A stretch of 64,000 nt of DNA, taken from NCBI RefSeq assembly GCF_001653565.1, contig NZ_LYPB01000091.1, positions 74,518 through 138,517 on the forward strand, written 5' to 3'. The stretch is from Paenibacillus oryzisoli (lineage in GTDB: Bacteria > Bacillota > Bacilli > Paenibacillales > NBRC-103111). Made by a program: the position numbers and the translations under genes. The first letter of the stretch is position 1, and every line of letters starts with the position of its first letter. This document shows, piece by piece, positions 1 through 9,527 of the stretch. Below the pieces are notes generated by a model, which was not told the DNA's origin, ran no database searches, and worked only from the letters and a program-made list of their open reading frames with translations.

Positions 1-119
1 GGCAACAGCAAGCCCCCACAACGGACTTTCACCGCCTAGTTAATCGCCATGCGTGGCGCAAAAAAATAGAAGCTGCGATTAAAATCGCCGCCTCTATGTT
101 TCCAACTGGTATGAATTAA
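1..119 (+). CDS. 3' end of an unidentified protein (partial)
   Basis: A reading frame open from the window edge (codons from position 3) runs 38 codons to TAA at 117-119. The visible tail is basic and amphipathic, with FHRLVNRHAW followed by an Ala/Ile-rich helix ending SMFPTGMN. Its stop overlaps the stop of the convergent gerAC gene by two bases, an arrangement common for real neighbouring genes. I do not recognise the family. The fragment is short enough that an open frame by chance cannot be excluded. Confidence 0.45.
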   Translation, partial: QQQAPTTDFHRLVNRHAWRKKIEAAIKIAASMFPTGMN

Positions 120-1171
120 GTTCCTTTCAAATTCCCTGTGTTCCGAATCGACGTAGTAATTTCCAATTCAATTTTTACATTTGGAAAATAGTTCGTTCGC
201 CACCCCTCCAATTGCGAGCGTGTCAACTCATCGCGGAAATATTGACCTATCCCTAGAACATCTGCTCCTCCGAGCCTTATTTTCTCAAAAAACCTTTCAA
301 ATCGTCTGATCACCAGCTTATTCAATTCCTCTTTGATAGTAGCTGGAGATGAATTTGCTTGTGTATCCAGTAAAATTACCTTTAATTTTAATTTACTCTT
401 CAACAAAGGTTCATTATTTATGAACGAACTCCGATGAATAAACTTATTACTTACGATTTGAACCGTAGCCTTGCCCGTCACTTCGATTTTCCCCTGCGTT
501 TGCTTTCCATTAAAAACATTGAGCAGCAGTGTTTCTTCATTCGTGAGGCGCCCTACCATCTTCCCATTCTTCATGATTGCAGAACCTGTGCTTTCGATGG
601 CTGTTGTTTTACCTGATTTGATTATGGGAATCACGACATCATTCGTGAAGGAATGAATGCTCCGAAATATTTTCCACGTTTGGGTATAGGCAATCTCTGG
701 GTTTAAACCACTATTCTTTTGAAAAAAATTATAAATCATCGTCCCATCGTTTGCATTCTGATCCAATTTACGAAAAAAATGTTCTGGCGAGTCATCACAT
801 ATCACGAACAATGTTTTCGGTGAGACATGTCTAGATCGAATTAAACTCGCGACACCATCATTGAGACCTGTCTTGGCAAACTCTTTGTCGACGATAATGA
901 TTTTTAAGTGAAGAAGATCGATTTCGGTTTCCATATTCATACTAATGTGATCAATAACTTCGTTAATGGTGTTCCCACTTCCGGAGACGACCTCGATCGA
1001 ATCTTTCGTACTTACTTTGGGAATATCCAAATAAACGGTATAACTGCCTTCATGGTATGAAACCCCCATAGCAATCGGTAATGAGCGATGATTAATATCT
1101 TTGTTGTCCCAACATCCGCTAAGAATTAGCATCAATAATGTTGCAACGATCCACTTCAACATGCGCATCAC
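116..1171 (-). CDS. gerAC: Ger(x)C family spore germination lipoprotein (GerAC-like)
   Basis: C subunit of a GerA-type germinant receptor, the inner-membrane complex of the spore that responds to nutrients. The 351-aa product begins with a short basic N-terminus, a hydrophobic stretch and a lipobox LSGC followed by WDNKD, the typical GerAC lipoprotein start; the C-terminal half has the elongated mixed alpha/beta composition of the family. It is the last gene of gerAA-gerAB-gerAC: GTG at 1171 lies one base after the gerAB stop. ATG at 1168 is an equally possible start, as the upstream AGAAAG is only a weak ribosome site. The germinant cannot be told from sequence. Confidence 0.9.
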   Translation of the reverse strand: MMRMLKWIVATLLMLILSGCWDNKDINHRSLPIAMGVSYHEGSYTVYLDIPKVSTKDSIEVVSGSGNTINEVIDHISMNMETEIDLLHLKIIIVDKEFAKTGLNDGVASLIRSRHVSPKTLFVICDDSPEHFFRKLDQNANDGTMIYNFFQKNSGLNPEIAYTQTWKIFRSIHSFTNDVVIPIIKSGKTTAIESTGSAIMKNGKMVGRLTNEETLLLNVFNGKQTQGKIEVTGKATVQIVSNKFIHRSSFINNEPLLKSKLKLKVILLDTQANSSPATIKEELNKLVIRRFERFFEKIRLGGADVLGIGQYFRDELTRSQLEGWRTNYFPNVKIELEITTSIRNTGNLKGT

Positions 1172-1172
1172 T

Positions 1173-2261
1173 TCAACTTTCTCTGACTTGTCTATGATGT
1201 TGGTAACCCATAATGAAAATCACTGTTGGGATGACAAGGGAAACATATAACCGAAGAAAGGAATTCCACTTCAAGAGTCTTTCTAAATCCTCCCACTCCG
1301 GAATACATAAGCAAATGAGAAGTACGACAAGTGCAATAGCAGCCAACAGATAGGGGTTCGGGATTTTCTTCACTTTAGTTCTCATTAAGCAGGCAATTTG
1401 CCAAAGGGTCATCGCAATAAAAAGCATGACAAACGCAATTTGGCTTAATAGAAAAAAAATTGTGATCCGATCGAACATCAGCCAGTTTATTTCAATCGTA
1501 TCTACGGTAAAAATGAAAGGGAAAAGGAGCTGTCTTGCAGTTTCTTCCCCTAATGTCAGAATAGGAATGTAAATCGAAAGGAGGAAAAATAAGAATACGA
1601 CTAAACTACTGAGGTAGATGGCTTTGGGTTTATACGTCAAGACAGATGGAATAAACCCCAGAAATATAAAGCCGCCTGCGAATGCAAACAAACTTTTATA
1701 ATAAGATAAATGGGTTACAAATGAGAATAGCTTCGTGGGATCCTTAGGAATAAATGGACGTAAATAATAGATGTCAACATTTTGGAAAGCTGACAACATC
1801 ACGAAAAGCATGGGAGGTAGAAACAAGATCCCCAATAAGATCCCTGCTCTTAATAGAGCTTTGATCCCACCATGAATTACCATAAATACGGGTATCCCCA
1901 ACAATAGACACATGAGGATCCAGATCGGCGTATCTGCGAGAATCACGATCGAGATGATTTCTGCATACGCCCTACTTGTTATCACGATAACCAATGTCAA
2001 GTATAGAAAGACTGGGAATAGCGTCAACCAAGCAATGATTTTACTCTTGTTGACCAATATTTGAATGATGTTTTGGCTGCCATGATAACTAAGACCCTTC
2101 AGATATATGAAGATGACAGTTATATGGATGATGAACCCTACTAGAACAGGTGCCCAATGTGCTTCCCGCGTACTGGCGATAACATCTGTTGGATACACAA
2201 AGAAAACCAACCCTAGATGCGTAATAATATAGAAGACTGCAACCTGCAAATTTTTGAACAT
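1173..2261 (-). CDS. gerAB: GerAB-type spore germination permease
   Basis: B subunit of the germinant receptor, an APC-superfamily integral membrane protein (362 aa) that in characterised receptors binds the germinant. About ten hydrophobic segments span the whole protein, with the family-typical opening LQVAVFYIITHLG. An AGAAGGTGA ribosome site five bases upstream favours the ATG at 2261, one base after the gerAA stop; the GTG at 2270 would give three more residues but lies inside that ribosome site. Spacing to both neighbours is 1-2 bases, so the three subunits are probably translationally coupled. Confidence 0.9.
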   Translation of the reverse strand: MFKNLQVAVFYIITHLGLVFFVYPTDVIASTREAHWAPVLVGFIIHITVIFIYLKGLSYHGSQNIIQILVNKSKIIAWLTLFPVFLYLTLVIVITSRAYAEIISIVILADTPIWILMCLLLGIPVFMVIHGGIKALLRAGILLGILFLPPMLFVMLSAFQNVDIYYLRPFIPKDPTKLFSFVTHLSYYKSLFAFAGGFIFLGFIPSVLTYKPKAIYLSSLVVFLFFLLSIYIPILTLGEETARQLLFPFIFTVDTIEINWLMFDRITIFFLLSQIAFVMLFIAMTLWQIACLMRTKVKKIPNPYLLAAIALVVLLICLCIPEWEDLERLLKWNSFLRLYVSLVIPTVIFIMGYQHHRQVRES

Positions 2262-2262
2262 C

Positions 2263-3582
2263 TCATTCACCTTCTGGATATTTCAATTGCAAATACGGAA
2301 TCCCAAATGATTTTACGCCTGCCAAATAGGAGCAAATAATGACGATCCCGAATAGGAGACCAAGGACACCAAAGACGGCCGAAAGAATTAGTAGCACATA
2401 TTTAAACATTCGTATCGTGAGTGAATTCTGATAACCAACCACCGTTGCATTGGAAATTGTCGTAGCCGCCAATACAATGATGAGTAAACTGCTTACTAAT
2501 TTCGCCTCTACGACAGCTTGGCCGAGTACAATACCGCCTACCATGGTAAGCGTCGGTCCGATACTAGGCGGAAGCCGGATAATTGCCTCCATTATTAATT
2601 CCAAGATAAACAACAATAATAAGGTCTCTACAATTGCGGGATAAGGTACATCCACACGACTCCGCGCAATAGAATGGGCTAACTCAAACCGCAGTACATC
2701 CGGATTAACAGAAACTAATGCCACGTACAACCCAGGAATAATGAGGGTTACTAGCGCACCGACGATACGAATGAAGCTTAGCATCATGGCAAATATTGGC
2801 GGGTGATTGGAATCATCTGTTATCTCGAATAGATCCGAAACAATACTGGGTAATACCAGTGCAAATGGCAATCGCTCAATGAAAATGACCGCTCTCCCAT
2901 TCTTCAATGCTTGTGCTGCACTCTGTGGCAGTTCCGTGGTATTGTAACGGGTAACCAGTGTATAATCTGAGAATCCAAACATCCTGGATAATTGTTGCAT
3001 ATTGCTAATTTCCTTATTTAAGCTCGACTCGATCGCATCGATGATAGATCTAAGCAGTGAAGGATCAATCTTCCTATTCAAATAGGACAATACTACGCAA
3101 TTTTTGGATACCTCACCAAATCTATAAGTTGCAATCTGCAAATCACTTGAATTGATATGTTTCCGAAGCAGACCTATATTTAGTTCAATATCCTCGTTAA
3201 AAGCGCTGCTTGATCCCCTGACCACATTTTCAGTAAGTGGCTCCCTTATTGAACGGTTAATAGGTTGTCCAACCGGGATGATACAAATCGAAGTACCAGA
3301 AGGATCATGAATAGCAATGAGCATGCCATTTAATATTTCAGAAATATATTCCTCCAATGGAAATTTGGAGATATTGTGACCAAGTCCACTCAGCCTATCT
3401 TGAATTGAATTATTATCATCAACCGTATGTAATTGCTCACGCACCATGGTAAGTGATAGTGGGAAATTCACCATTGTCCTTAATCCTAGAAGGGTTATCT
3501 GATCATTACCTATCCATAGTTTGCGGGAAATATACTCTCTGTCCTGTTCAAAATGATATTTCAAACTGGTCTCAATCGACAA
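2263..3582 (-). CDS. gerAA: GerA family spore germination protein (A subunit)
   Basis: A subunit of a GerA-type receptor: a soluble N-terminal domain (about residues 1-240) with motifs such as REPLTENVVRGS, then a membrane domain with about five helices (about 250-415) and a short hydrophilic tail. I place the start at TTG 3582 because GGAGG sits seven bases upstream (3590-3594); an in-frame ATG at 3624 has no such site and would add 14 unlikely residues. The result is 439 aa, slightly shorter than the roughly 480 aa of B. subtilis GerAA. First gene of the operon. A forespore-type (sigma-G-like) promoter is possible upstream. Confidence 0.9.
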   Translation of the reverse strand: MSIETSLKYHFEQDREYISRKLWIGNDQITLLGLRTMVNFPLSLTMVREQLHTVDDNNSIQDRLSGLGHNISKFPLEEYISEILNGMLIAIHDPSGTSICIIPVGQPINRSIREPLTENVVRGSSSAFNEDIELNIGLLRKHINSSDLQIATYRFGEVSKNCVVLSYLNRKIDPSLLRSIIDAIESSLNKEISNMQQLSRMFGFSDYTLVTRYNTTELPQSAAQALKNGRAVIFIERLPFALVLPSIVSDLFEITDDSNHPPIFAMMLSFIRIVGALVTLIIPGLYVALVSVNPDVLRFELAHSIARSRVDVPYPAIVETLLLLFILELIMEAIIRLPPSIGPTLTMVGGIVLGQAVVEAKLVSSLLIIVLAATTISNATVVGYQNSLTIRMFKYVLLILSAVFGVLGLLFGIVIICSYLAGVKSFGIPYLQLKYPEGE

Positions 3583-3627
3583 CGCGTTTCCTCCGTTCCG
3601 ATTTCTATCGTTGAAGCAGATCACAAA

Positions 3628-3658
3628 TAGTATTCGCTTAGTTCTGTTTTGTTAATCA
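3628..3658 (-). promoter_or_regulatory. possible sigma-G-like promoter of gerA operon
   Basis: On the minus strand, TGATTA (3653-3658) and AATACTA (3628-3634, within GAATACTA) are separated by about 17 bases and lie about 45 bases before the gerAA TTG. This resembles the forespore sigma-G pattern known for ger operons but is not a perfect match. Inference only. Confidence 0.3.
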
Positions 3659-3663
3659 TTTCA

Positions 3664-3683
3664 ATTCATTTTATAAAATGAAT
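3664..3683. repeat. perfect 20-bp palindrome upstream of gerAA
   Basis: ATTCATTTTATAAAATGAAT is exactly self-complementary with no spacer. It sits just upstream of the candidate gerA promoter and between it and the terminator at 3693-3731. It has no T-tract of its own and looks more like a dimeric-regulator operator than a terminator, but no regulator is identified. Confidence 0.6.
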
Positions 3684-3692
3684 GACAACGAA

Positions 3693-3731
3693 ATAAGGCA
3701 CAGATCTCATATAAAGAGATCTGTGCCTTAT
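3693..3731 (-). terminator. hairpin terminator after the exopolysaccharide operon
   Basis: Perfect 16-bp arms (3693-3708 and 3716-3731, core GGCACAGATCTC) with a 7-base loop lie 27 bases after the ydaK-like stop. On the minus strand the stem ends CCTTAT followed by TTCGTTGTC, a modest T-rich tail. It would end the long exopolysaccharide transcript before gerA. Confidence 0.75.
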
Positions 3732-3758
3732 TGAAGGATTAGGAAATGGATGCTTAAT

Positions 3759-4613
3759 TTAGACGTCAAATTCCAACTGTTTCTTTGCAAGCGTGATAAA
3801 CTCCAATGGGTTCGGAACTTCCTTCGCATCATACTCAATCGCGCCCATCTTCAAGATAAGTTCGACCCGGTATTTCTCTCTGTACTCATCCCTGTTTCGC
3901 TGCTCAACGCTATTTCTCAATCGCTCAATGACGATAGATGCGCCAGGACGGTCTGTGAATAATAACATGCCCCACATGGGGTTCTCTTTGTTGAGCAGAT
4001 AGAGTGAATCATTCGTACGAATGTTTGTTTGACTCATTTGCGATAGATCAAGCACGGCCTCCATCAGTTGCTCTTCACCAATAATACGCCGAATCTCATC
4101 CCAATATTTCACACTGAAAACCAGGAGAGTTAATGGAATGTGATAGCGAACTGAAAGTGCCATGAAGATGGTCGCATCGGATTGGAACGAAAACGTATTC
4201 TTTAAGCTGGTTTTGGCATCAACCGTTGCGAGCGATTTATTAGCCTTCAGCAATTGTTCATTCTCCAACTGTAGCTGGTGATTTCCATAAGTAAGCAGCC
4301 ACGTTGAAATCGTAAATAGGGGTGTCATAATGAGCCAGAAGTAATTCTGAGGTCCAACGACTCCACCTACCACAACGGTTTGATACAGTGTAAATGTACC
4401 GTAACCGAAGATGAAAAGAATATTGAGAATCAAACCGGTTGTAACGTTTGTAAAGTAGGTTACGATCGCTATTAGGAAAGCGAGGTTAAGGAAAATAATA
4501 TTCTGAATATATAGGTTCGGATTGCCCGCGGTAAATACAATACAAACGAAACAGACAATGATCAGCAATATAAATGCGCCATCCGAAACCAGATTGCTTT
4601 GTATACGCCTCAT
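3759..4613 (-). CDS. ydaK: membrane protein with degenerate GGDEF domain (YdaK/PssE-like c-di-GMP receptor)
   Basis: 284 aa: four or so N-terminal membrane helices (about 12-108), a short linker, then a GGDEF-fold domain (about 125-284). The catalytic GGDEF motif is replaced by NPMWG (211-215), so it should not make c-di-GMP, but an RxxD inhibitory-site motif (R199-TN-D202) remains. B. subtilis YdaK and Listeria PssE are known non-catalytic c-di-GMP receptors of this shape, encoded with a synthase pair. Here it is the last gene of the operon; ATG overlaps the ydaN-like stop (ATGA), with GGAGGG upstream. Likely role, by inference: bind c-di-GMP and switch on the neighbouring polysaccharide synthase. 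Confidence 0.8.
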   Translation of the reverse strand: MRRIQSNLVSDGAFILLIIVCFVCIVFTAGNPNLYIQNIIFLNLAFLIAIVTYFTNVTTGLILNILFIFGYGTFTLYQTVVVGGVVGPQNYFWLIMTPLFTISTWLLTYGNHQLQLENEQLLKANKSLATVDAKTSLKNTFSFQSDATIFMALSVRYHIPLTLLVFSVKYWDEIRRIIGEEQLMEAVLDLSQMSQTNIRTNDSLYLLNKENPMWGMLLFTDRPGASIVIERLRNSVEQRNRDEYREKYRVELILKMGAIEYDAKEVPNPLEFITLAKKQLEFDV

Positions 4614-6700
4614 AGACGATCCCTCCGCTTCTTACGGTATTTACGAAGGAGCAAGATTAGGGAGAGTATAACCAATAAGGCAACTAGGACAACAGCAATC
4701 ATAAAGCCCAGAACATCTTTGCGATCCATGACATCGCTCAATACCGTAGATGGTTCAGTCGTCGTTATTTTCTTGAATCGAAACGCATTGATTTGGCCAT
4801 CAATATCCGTTACCGCCCCATCACCGAATACTTTCCACAACGTCCCCTCAGAGCCGATAAGTTTAGAGGCCAAATAGGCATACTCTGAACTGGCCCCTGT
4901 TACGGCGAGCAGACCGAAGCCGTTCCCGTAAGGCGAATCAATCAATTGCAGCGATCCAATGCGAGTACCATAATTAGCTTCTATGCTCATTTTTTCATTG
5001 GAGACAAAGCCTTTGCCACTACTATCATATCGAAAATATAGCTTATCATTATTTGAACGAATAACTTGATTATTCTGGTAGCTGCCGATGGCAATGATCT
5101 CACGGTTCTTCAGTTGTGAAGCAGCTACATTGTCTTGATAAAATAGCACTTCACCCGTATTGGTCTGTGCATAACGCCCTAATAAATTAAAAATGTTGGA
5201 AATCGTTTGATATATGTAGGTATCATGCTCCTTGGGCAATACGACAGCTAACTGATTGTAACTGCCATCTCGCAGAAAGGGATATGGGTAATTATTAAAC
5301 AGCATGTCCGCTTTATCTTTGGTATTTAGCTGTAACACAGAATCCTTGTCCACAAACGCCCAGGGCATCTGCTCTTGATTCTCAATACAGCCTGCATTTT
5401 TAAGTTCCAAATCGAAAGCAACTTTTACTGTAAAATTTCCACTAATATTTAATGTTTTTGGGATTGCAATATCCATATGATCATTATCTGCAAGCTCCGT
5501 AGACAATTTCTTGCTGCCGATTGGCGTATCATTTATTAGGATCGTAACCATAGAACGATCAAAGTCTAGATTTTTGGCATACCGATACTTGATGCTGAGT
5601 TTGCTCGCGTCTGCGATTGAACGATTCCCGGGGAGTGAAACGAAATAAAATTTCTCCCGATGACGGTCGCCTACGATTTTATCACCCGTTTCCGTTAACG
5701 TGATGTTCCGGCTAATACTCACTGTCGGGGATTCTACCTCAGTTGTAGCATCGACCACTTTCGTATCCGTATCGAGTTGACTAAGTAACGACTGATTTCC
5801 AATGAATCGTCCTGCTTTTACAAGTAAAGCAGTGTCCAATGAAGTGACCACCAACGTCGGTTTTCCAGCAAATGTTGTCAACTTAATAACTGCTTTACTA
5901 TCCAAGTCATTCGCTGGAATCGTTGACTTCACTTCTTCAGGCAGATCATTATAAAAAGAAATGAAAATAAAGGCTTGCTTGGTTTTCATACTATCCGTGT
6001 TGTATGTGGCAATAGGAATCCCTTTATCCGATAGAGGGTTCACCTTGGCAAATCCAGAGAGCGCATAAGTAGCCGCTTCAAGCACGGCCAAGTTGCTTTC
6101 TCCTTCTGAGATTAAGATCGCATTCAGCCCTTCTTTGATCGTATCCAACCCGATAAAATGCTCGTTAAAATCTCGAATACTCTTCTGAATAGCCCTGTTA
6201 GCGTAATTCACAGAAATTCGGGAGGTTTTGGAAATTTGCAACCAGTTGTCTCGCGTAGCAGTTGGCAAACATGCATTGACGGCAAGTGGCAAAGTTGTTT
6301 CGAAGTTCCCCTGAATAGTCAGTGTATTCACGTCTTTCACAAGGTACGCTACAGGAACAAGGACAGTCAACTGTTGTTGTTTCGTCTCTTGCATCAGAGG
6401 TCGGAATGAGTGAAACGGATTACCGTTAATCGATAAGGTCACACTTGATCTTTCATTCTGCAGGAGCTTTGAAATCTCATAGTCGAGATGAACTTCAACA
6501 CTCGATACGTCCCAATAATCCTCGATCTGAAAATACTGCGATGTATAGGTTACGCCTCCAAGCAACGACGTGTCAGCAAAATTAGTTTGGTATTGTTTAT
6601 TCCCAGTTGGTGAAAGTTCTTCAGCCACTGCACTTGAGCTTAACGTGTTAAACAGGAGTGCAAAACAAACGGTCGTAATCAACAGCCATCGTTTTTTCAT
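4610..6700 (-). CDS. ydaN: BcsB-like exopolysaccharide synthase accessory subunit (YdaN/PssD-like)
   Basis: 696 aa: N-terminal signal peptide (about 1-27), a long extracytoplasmic region of repeated carbohydrate-binding-like and flavodoxin-like modules typical of the BcsB family, and one C-terminal membrane helix (about 668-690) with a basic tail. BcsB partners the BcsA-type glycosyltransferase and guides the emerging glycan. The gene follows the GT2 synthase by 14 bases with a GGGGAG ribosome site and overlaps the GGDEF-like gene. Known bacterial BcsB works with cellulose synthase; the B. subtilis and Listeria relatives serve a different polymer, so the product here should not be called cellulose. 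Confidence 0.85.
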   Translation of the reverse strand: MKKRWLLITTVCFALLFNTLSSSAVAEELSPTGNKQYQTNFADTSLLGGVTYTSQYFQIEDYWDVSSVEVHLDYEISKLLQNERSSVTLSINGNPFHSFRPLMQETKQQQLTVLVPVAYLVKDVNTLTIQGNFETTLPLAVNACLPTATRDNWLQISKTSRISVNYANRAIQKSIRDFNEHFIGLDTIKEGLNAILISEGESNLAVLEAATYALSGFAKVNPLSDKGIPIATYNTDSMKTKQAFIFISFYNDLPEEVKSTIPANDLDSKAVIKLTTFAGKPTLVVTSLDTALLVKAGRFIGNQSLLSQLDTDTKVVDATTEVESPTVSISRNITLTETGDKIVGDRHREKFYFVSLPGNRSIADASKLSIKYRYAKNLDFDRSMVTILINDTPIGSKKLSTELADNDHMDIAIPKTLNISGNFTVKVAFDLELKNAGCIENQEQMPWAFVDKDSVLQLNTKDKADMLFNNYPYPFLRDGSYNQLAVVLPKEHDTYIYQTISNIFNLLGRYAQTNTGEVLFYQDNVAASQLKNREIIAIGSYQNNQVIRSNNDKLYFRYDSSGKGFVSNEKMSIEANYGTRIGSLQLIDSPYGNGFGLLAVTGASSEYAYLASKLIGSEGTLWKVFGDGAVTDIDGQINAFRFKKITTTEPSTVLSDVMDRKDVLGFMIAVVLVALLVILSLILLLRKYRKKRRDRL

Positions 6701-6714
6701 AAATTCTCCCCAAT

Positions 6715-7965
6715 CTAATACCTTTCGGTTTTATACCATTTGGCTTCTCGTTTGAAAACCAAATCCTTCAAATATGCATACATGCCATATGCAGCAACAA
6801 CCATCCACATCTGACAGTAAGATACATACATGAGCATAATAATCCATACATTCGAAAGCTTCATTTCACCTTTTTCTGTGACCAACGTAATAAATGTCCC
6901 AAGAATAAATAAGATAATAGCCAGACCCCACAAGAAGGAGCTAAAACTTGCTATCGTTGTACTTACGTAACCCAATGCATGCAAAATAAGAAGTAAATCG
7001 GACATGACTAATGAAGTTAACAGAAGCACATAAATCGATAAGTAATAAAAAATATCAAAATGGATATTTCGAGCTGAACGTTTGAACAATAGCGGAATAT
7101 TTTTGACAATTACATAAATATTTCCCTTAGCCCAACGGGTTCGCTGTTTAAACCACACCTTAACAGTTTGTGGCTCTTGCTCCCAAGTAACCGACTTTGG
7201 CTGAAACTTAATCTTATATCCCATTAAATAAATGCGGAAACTAATTTCCGTGTCCTCTGCAATTGCTTTTACGTCCCATCCACCCATATGTTCAATGATC
7301 GACCGCCGGACAATAAAGTTAGTACCAGGAATCGTACATAACTTGAATAGTTTCCATCTGCCTGCTTGGGCCATCCATTGAAATGATAAGGTTTCAATAT
7401 TAATAAAGCGAGTCAGTAGGCTTGCATCCCGATTACGGGTTCGAAATTTCCCAATTACAGCTCCCAAAGTTGCATCGTTCGTAATTTCAGATACAAGATA
7501 CGTTAATGCTGTTTTCTCGGGGGTATTATCTGCATCATAGATGGCAATAAGCTCACCCTTACTTAGTTTAAATCCCAAATTCAAAGCATTAGACTTCCCT
7601 TTGCCACCGATCACATTATCCGTGTTCAAAATGATCAAATTGCGACTAGGGTACTTCGTTTGGAGGTTCCCTAACAGAACACTGCTATTATCGGAGGAGT
7701 TGTCATTAATGACGATAATCTCATAACGATCATGCGGATACGAGAGCGCAAGCAAAGATTCAACCGTCTTCGTTATAACCTTCGCCTCATTGTGTGCGGG
7801 GACCATAATACTAACAAATGGATATTCACCTGGTATAGGTGCAACAGGTTTGTTCTCAATTTGAATATAGTATAAGTAGCCTGCAACGATCAGAATTACA
7901 TTAACCAATAAGAGTGACCAAATACAGAAGACGGAAATTAGCATCAAAATATCTGCAACTGTCAT
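6715..7965 (-). CDS. ydaM: processive family 2 glycosyltransferase (YdaM/PssC-like, BcsA-type)
   Basis: Membrane polysaccharide synthase of 416 aa. One N-terminal helix (about 8-34), a GT-A domain with D88 in the VINDNS strand, the DAD motif (144-146), the ED acid pair (237-238) and the QRTRW motif (274-278), then about four C-terminal helices. This D,D,D,QxxRW set marks processive beta-glycan synthases that polymerise and export. No PilZ domain is present, so c-di-GMP control would have to come through the GGDEF-like partner. ATG overlaps the preceding stop (ATGA) with GGGAAGG upstream. The polymer is unknown; Listeria PssC makes a ManNAc-Gal polymer. Confidence 0.88.
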   Translation of the reverse strand: MTVADILMLISVFCIWSLLLVNVILIVAGYLYYIQIENKPVAPIPGEYPFVSIMVPAHNEAKVITKTVESLLALSYPHDRYEIIVINDNSSDNSSVLLGNLQTKYPSRNLIILNTDNVIGGKGKSNALNLGFKLSKGELIAIYDADNTPEKTALTYLVSEITNDATLGAVIGKFRTRNRDASLLTRFINIETLSFQWMAQAGRWKLFKLCTIPGTNFIVRRSIIEHMGGWDVKAIAEDTEISFRIYLMGYKIKFQPKSVTWEQEPQTVKVWFKQRTRWAKGNIYVIVKNIPLLFKRSARNIHFDIFYYLSIYVLLLTSLVMSDLLLILHALGYVSTTIASFSSFLWGLAIILFILGTFITLVTEKGEMKLSNVWIIMLMYVSYCQMWMVVAAYGMYAYLKDLVFKREAKWYKTERY

Positions 7966-9527
7966 AATGACCTTCCCTGATGGGTGAATTTTCGTTTATA
8001 CATGCGATACCCAATAATAAGAAATACCATGAAAATAAGAAGCGTTACTAGAATGAGGACAATAAAAATATTATTCTGAACGGAGAATAAGGTTGTAAAG
8101 CTTTTCTTCACTTCTTGCACATAAGCATGATCGGAGTCGATTTCAGCAATCGTATTGTTTAGTGCGATGGCTTGTCCGTTGATTTGCAAATGGCCGTTAT
8201 GTGAGGACATTTCATTGGTGTCCGTACGTACATCATGCTGTTGATTCTTATAATCGGCGAATATTGTCCAATTTGTTAGTAAAGTTTCCACAGTGACATT
8301 CAATTCTTGTCGATTTTTAGGAAAAGGATAGACAATTGCAGTATCCAATGGCATAGGAGCCATCATTTTAGTAGTCAAGACATAGTCGCTGATTTCTTTT
8401 GCCTGAATAGTATACATGGCCAATGAAAATGCACTTGAGATTGAAGTTTGTGCTCGATACATGATGCGCTGATTTGGAAATATAATGCCTGATTGAAAAA
8501 ACGATAACCCATTACCAATGTAATGTTGGTCATAAGTCCAATAAAGTTCAGTTCCTATACCCAATGGAACTATTCCGTAGGTTGCCAAAGCATTTAGAAA
8601 AGAGCCCATTTGTGATTTTAATACTGTTACATCCTGGCTGATTGTTGAGTTAACAACAGGTGCATTAACAACAATGCTTCCATTTCGCGATTGTACATGT
8701 TTAATTGCTTCCAAGTAGCGCTGATTTGCAGGGAATTCTAAGTTATTTAATACAGGTTGAACGCTGACGATGAAGGGAATCCCTGCTTCATATAGGCGAT
8801 CCGCCATCTCGTTTAGCATATCAAGATTAGAAAAGGGGTATATCTCATTAAACAATACATAACTATGTGTTTCCTTCTTAAAAGACAACCAGTCCCTCAG
8901 AACGTAAGCTGCTGCTTGCTCGCTTAAATTCCCCTTATCCATGTAAGGGATATAAGCGTATTTACCGTTTATAACACCATATGGTGAAGTCATCTTCTCC
9001 TTTTCTGATGTTATCTGACCAAATGCAGTACCCGTAAATTTCGTTATTAAGGCAAGATTACTGGCTGCAATAGAATTTTGAGAAAAATCACCAATCGAAA
9101 GTTTTATACTATCTTGATCTAACCGAACATCTTCCAGATTCATATCCTGTCGGATATTGTCAGGGAGTTCATTCCCTATATGCATATATTCCCCTACATA
9201 CTCAATCATATCCTGCTTAAATAAATCTATCGGCGGTGTAATATCATCTATATTTCGAATCATAATAACTTTACTGAATTTAACGAGCGTCCCTTTCTTG
9301 TAACTATCGTAAGATGTCACTGTAACTTGAACGCCAAAAGAACCTAATAACCGTTGAATAGCCTCGACATTTCCTTCTTTTGGTGTGCCTTTAGCAAGGC
9401 TGTCATAAACTAGAAGGACAGCAGTCTTCTCTGTTTGATCAGCAGAAGTAACACTCGGATGGCAGAACATAACTAAATAGATAAATAAAATGAAAAGAAT
9501 TGAAACTTTGAATCGCTGGTTATGCAC
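7962..9527 (-). CDS. ydaL: exported DUF2334 polysaccharide deacetylase-like protein (YdaL-like)
   Basis: 521 aa from GTG 9527, which has GGAGGTGA five bases upstream; a longer frame back to 9599 lacks a ribosome site. Signal peptide or anchor (about 5-30), an N-terminal DUF-type region, a central DUF2334-like barrel segment (YVLFNEIYPF, then AGIPFIVSVQPV) and a C-terminal membrane helix followed by a basic tail. DUF2334 is related to polysaccharide deacetylases, but the expected metal-binding His/Asp set is not obvious, so activity is uncertain. The start overlaps the previous stop by eight bases. It probably acts on the outer face in polymer synthesis or modification. Confidence 0.75.
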   Translation of the reverse strand: MHNQRFKVSILFILFIYLVMFCHPSVTSADQTEKTAVLLVYDSLAKGTPKEGNVEAIQRLLGSFGVQVTVTSYDSYKKGTLVKFSKVIMIRNIDDITPPIDLFKQDMIEYVGEYMHIGNELPDNIRQDMNLEDVRLDQDSIKLSIGDFSQNSIAASNLALITKFTGTAFGQITSEKEKMTSPYGVINGKYAYIPYMDKGNLSEQAAAYVLRDWLSFKKETHSYVLFNEIYPFSNLDMLNEMADRLYEAGIPFIVSVQPVLNNLEFPANQRYLEAIKHVQSRNGSIVVNAPVVNSTISQDVTVLKSQMGSFLNALATYGIVPLGIGTELYWTYDQHYIGNGLSFFQSGIIFPNQRIMYRAQTSISSAFSLAMYTIQAKEISDYVLTTKMMAPMPLDTAIVYPFPKNRQELNVTVETLLTNWTIFADYKNQQHDVRTDTNEMSSHNGHLQINGQAIALNNTIAEIDSDHAYVQEVKKSFTTLFSVQNNIFIVLILVTLLIFMVFLIIGYRMYKRKFTHQGRSL

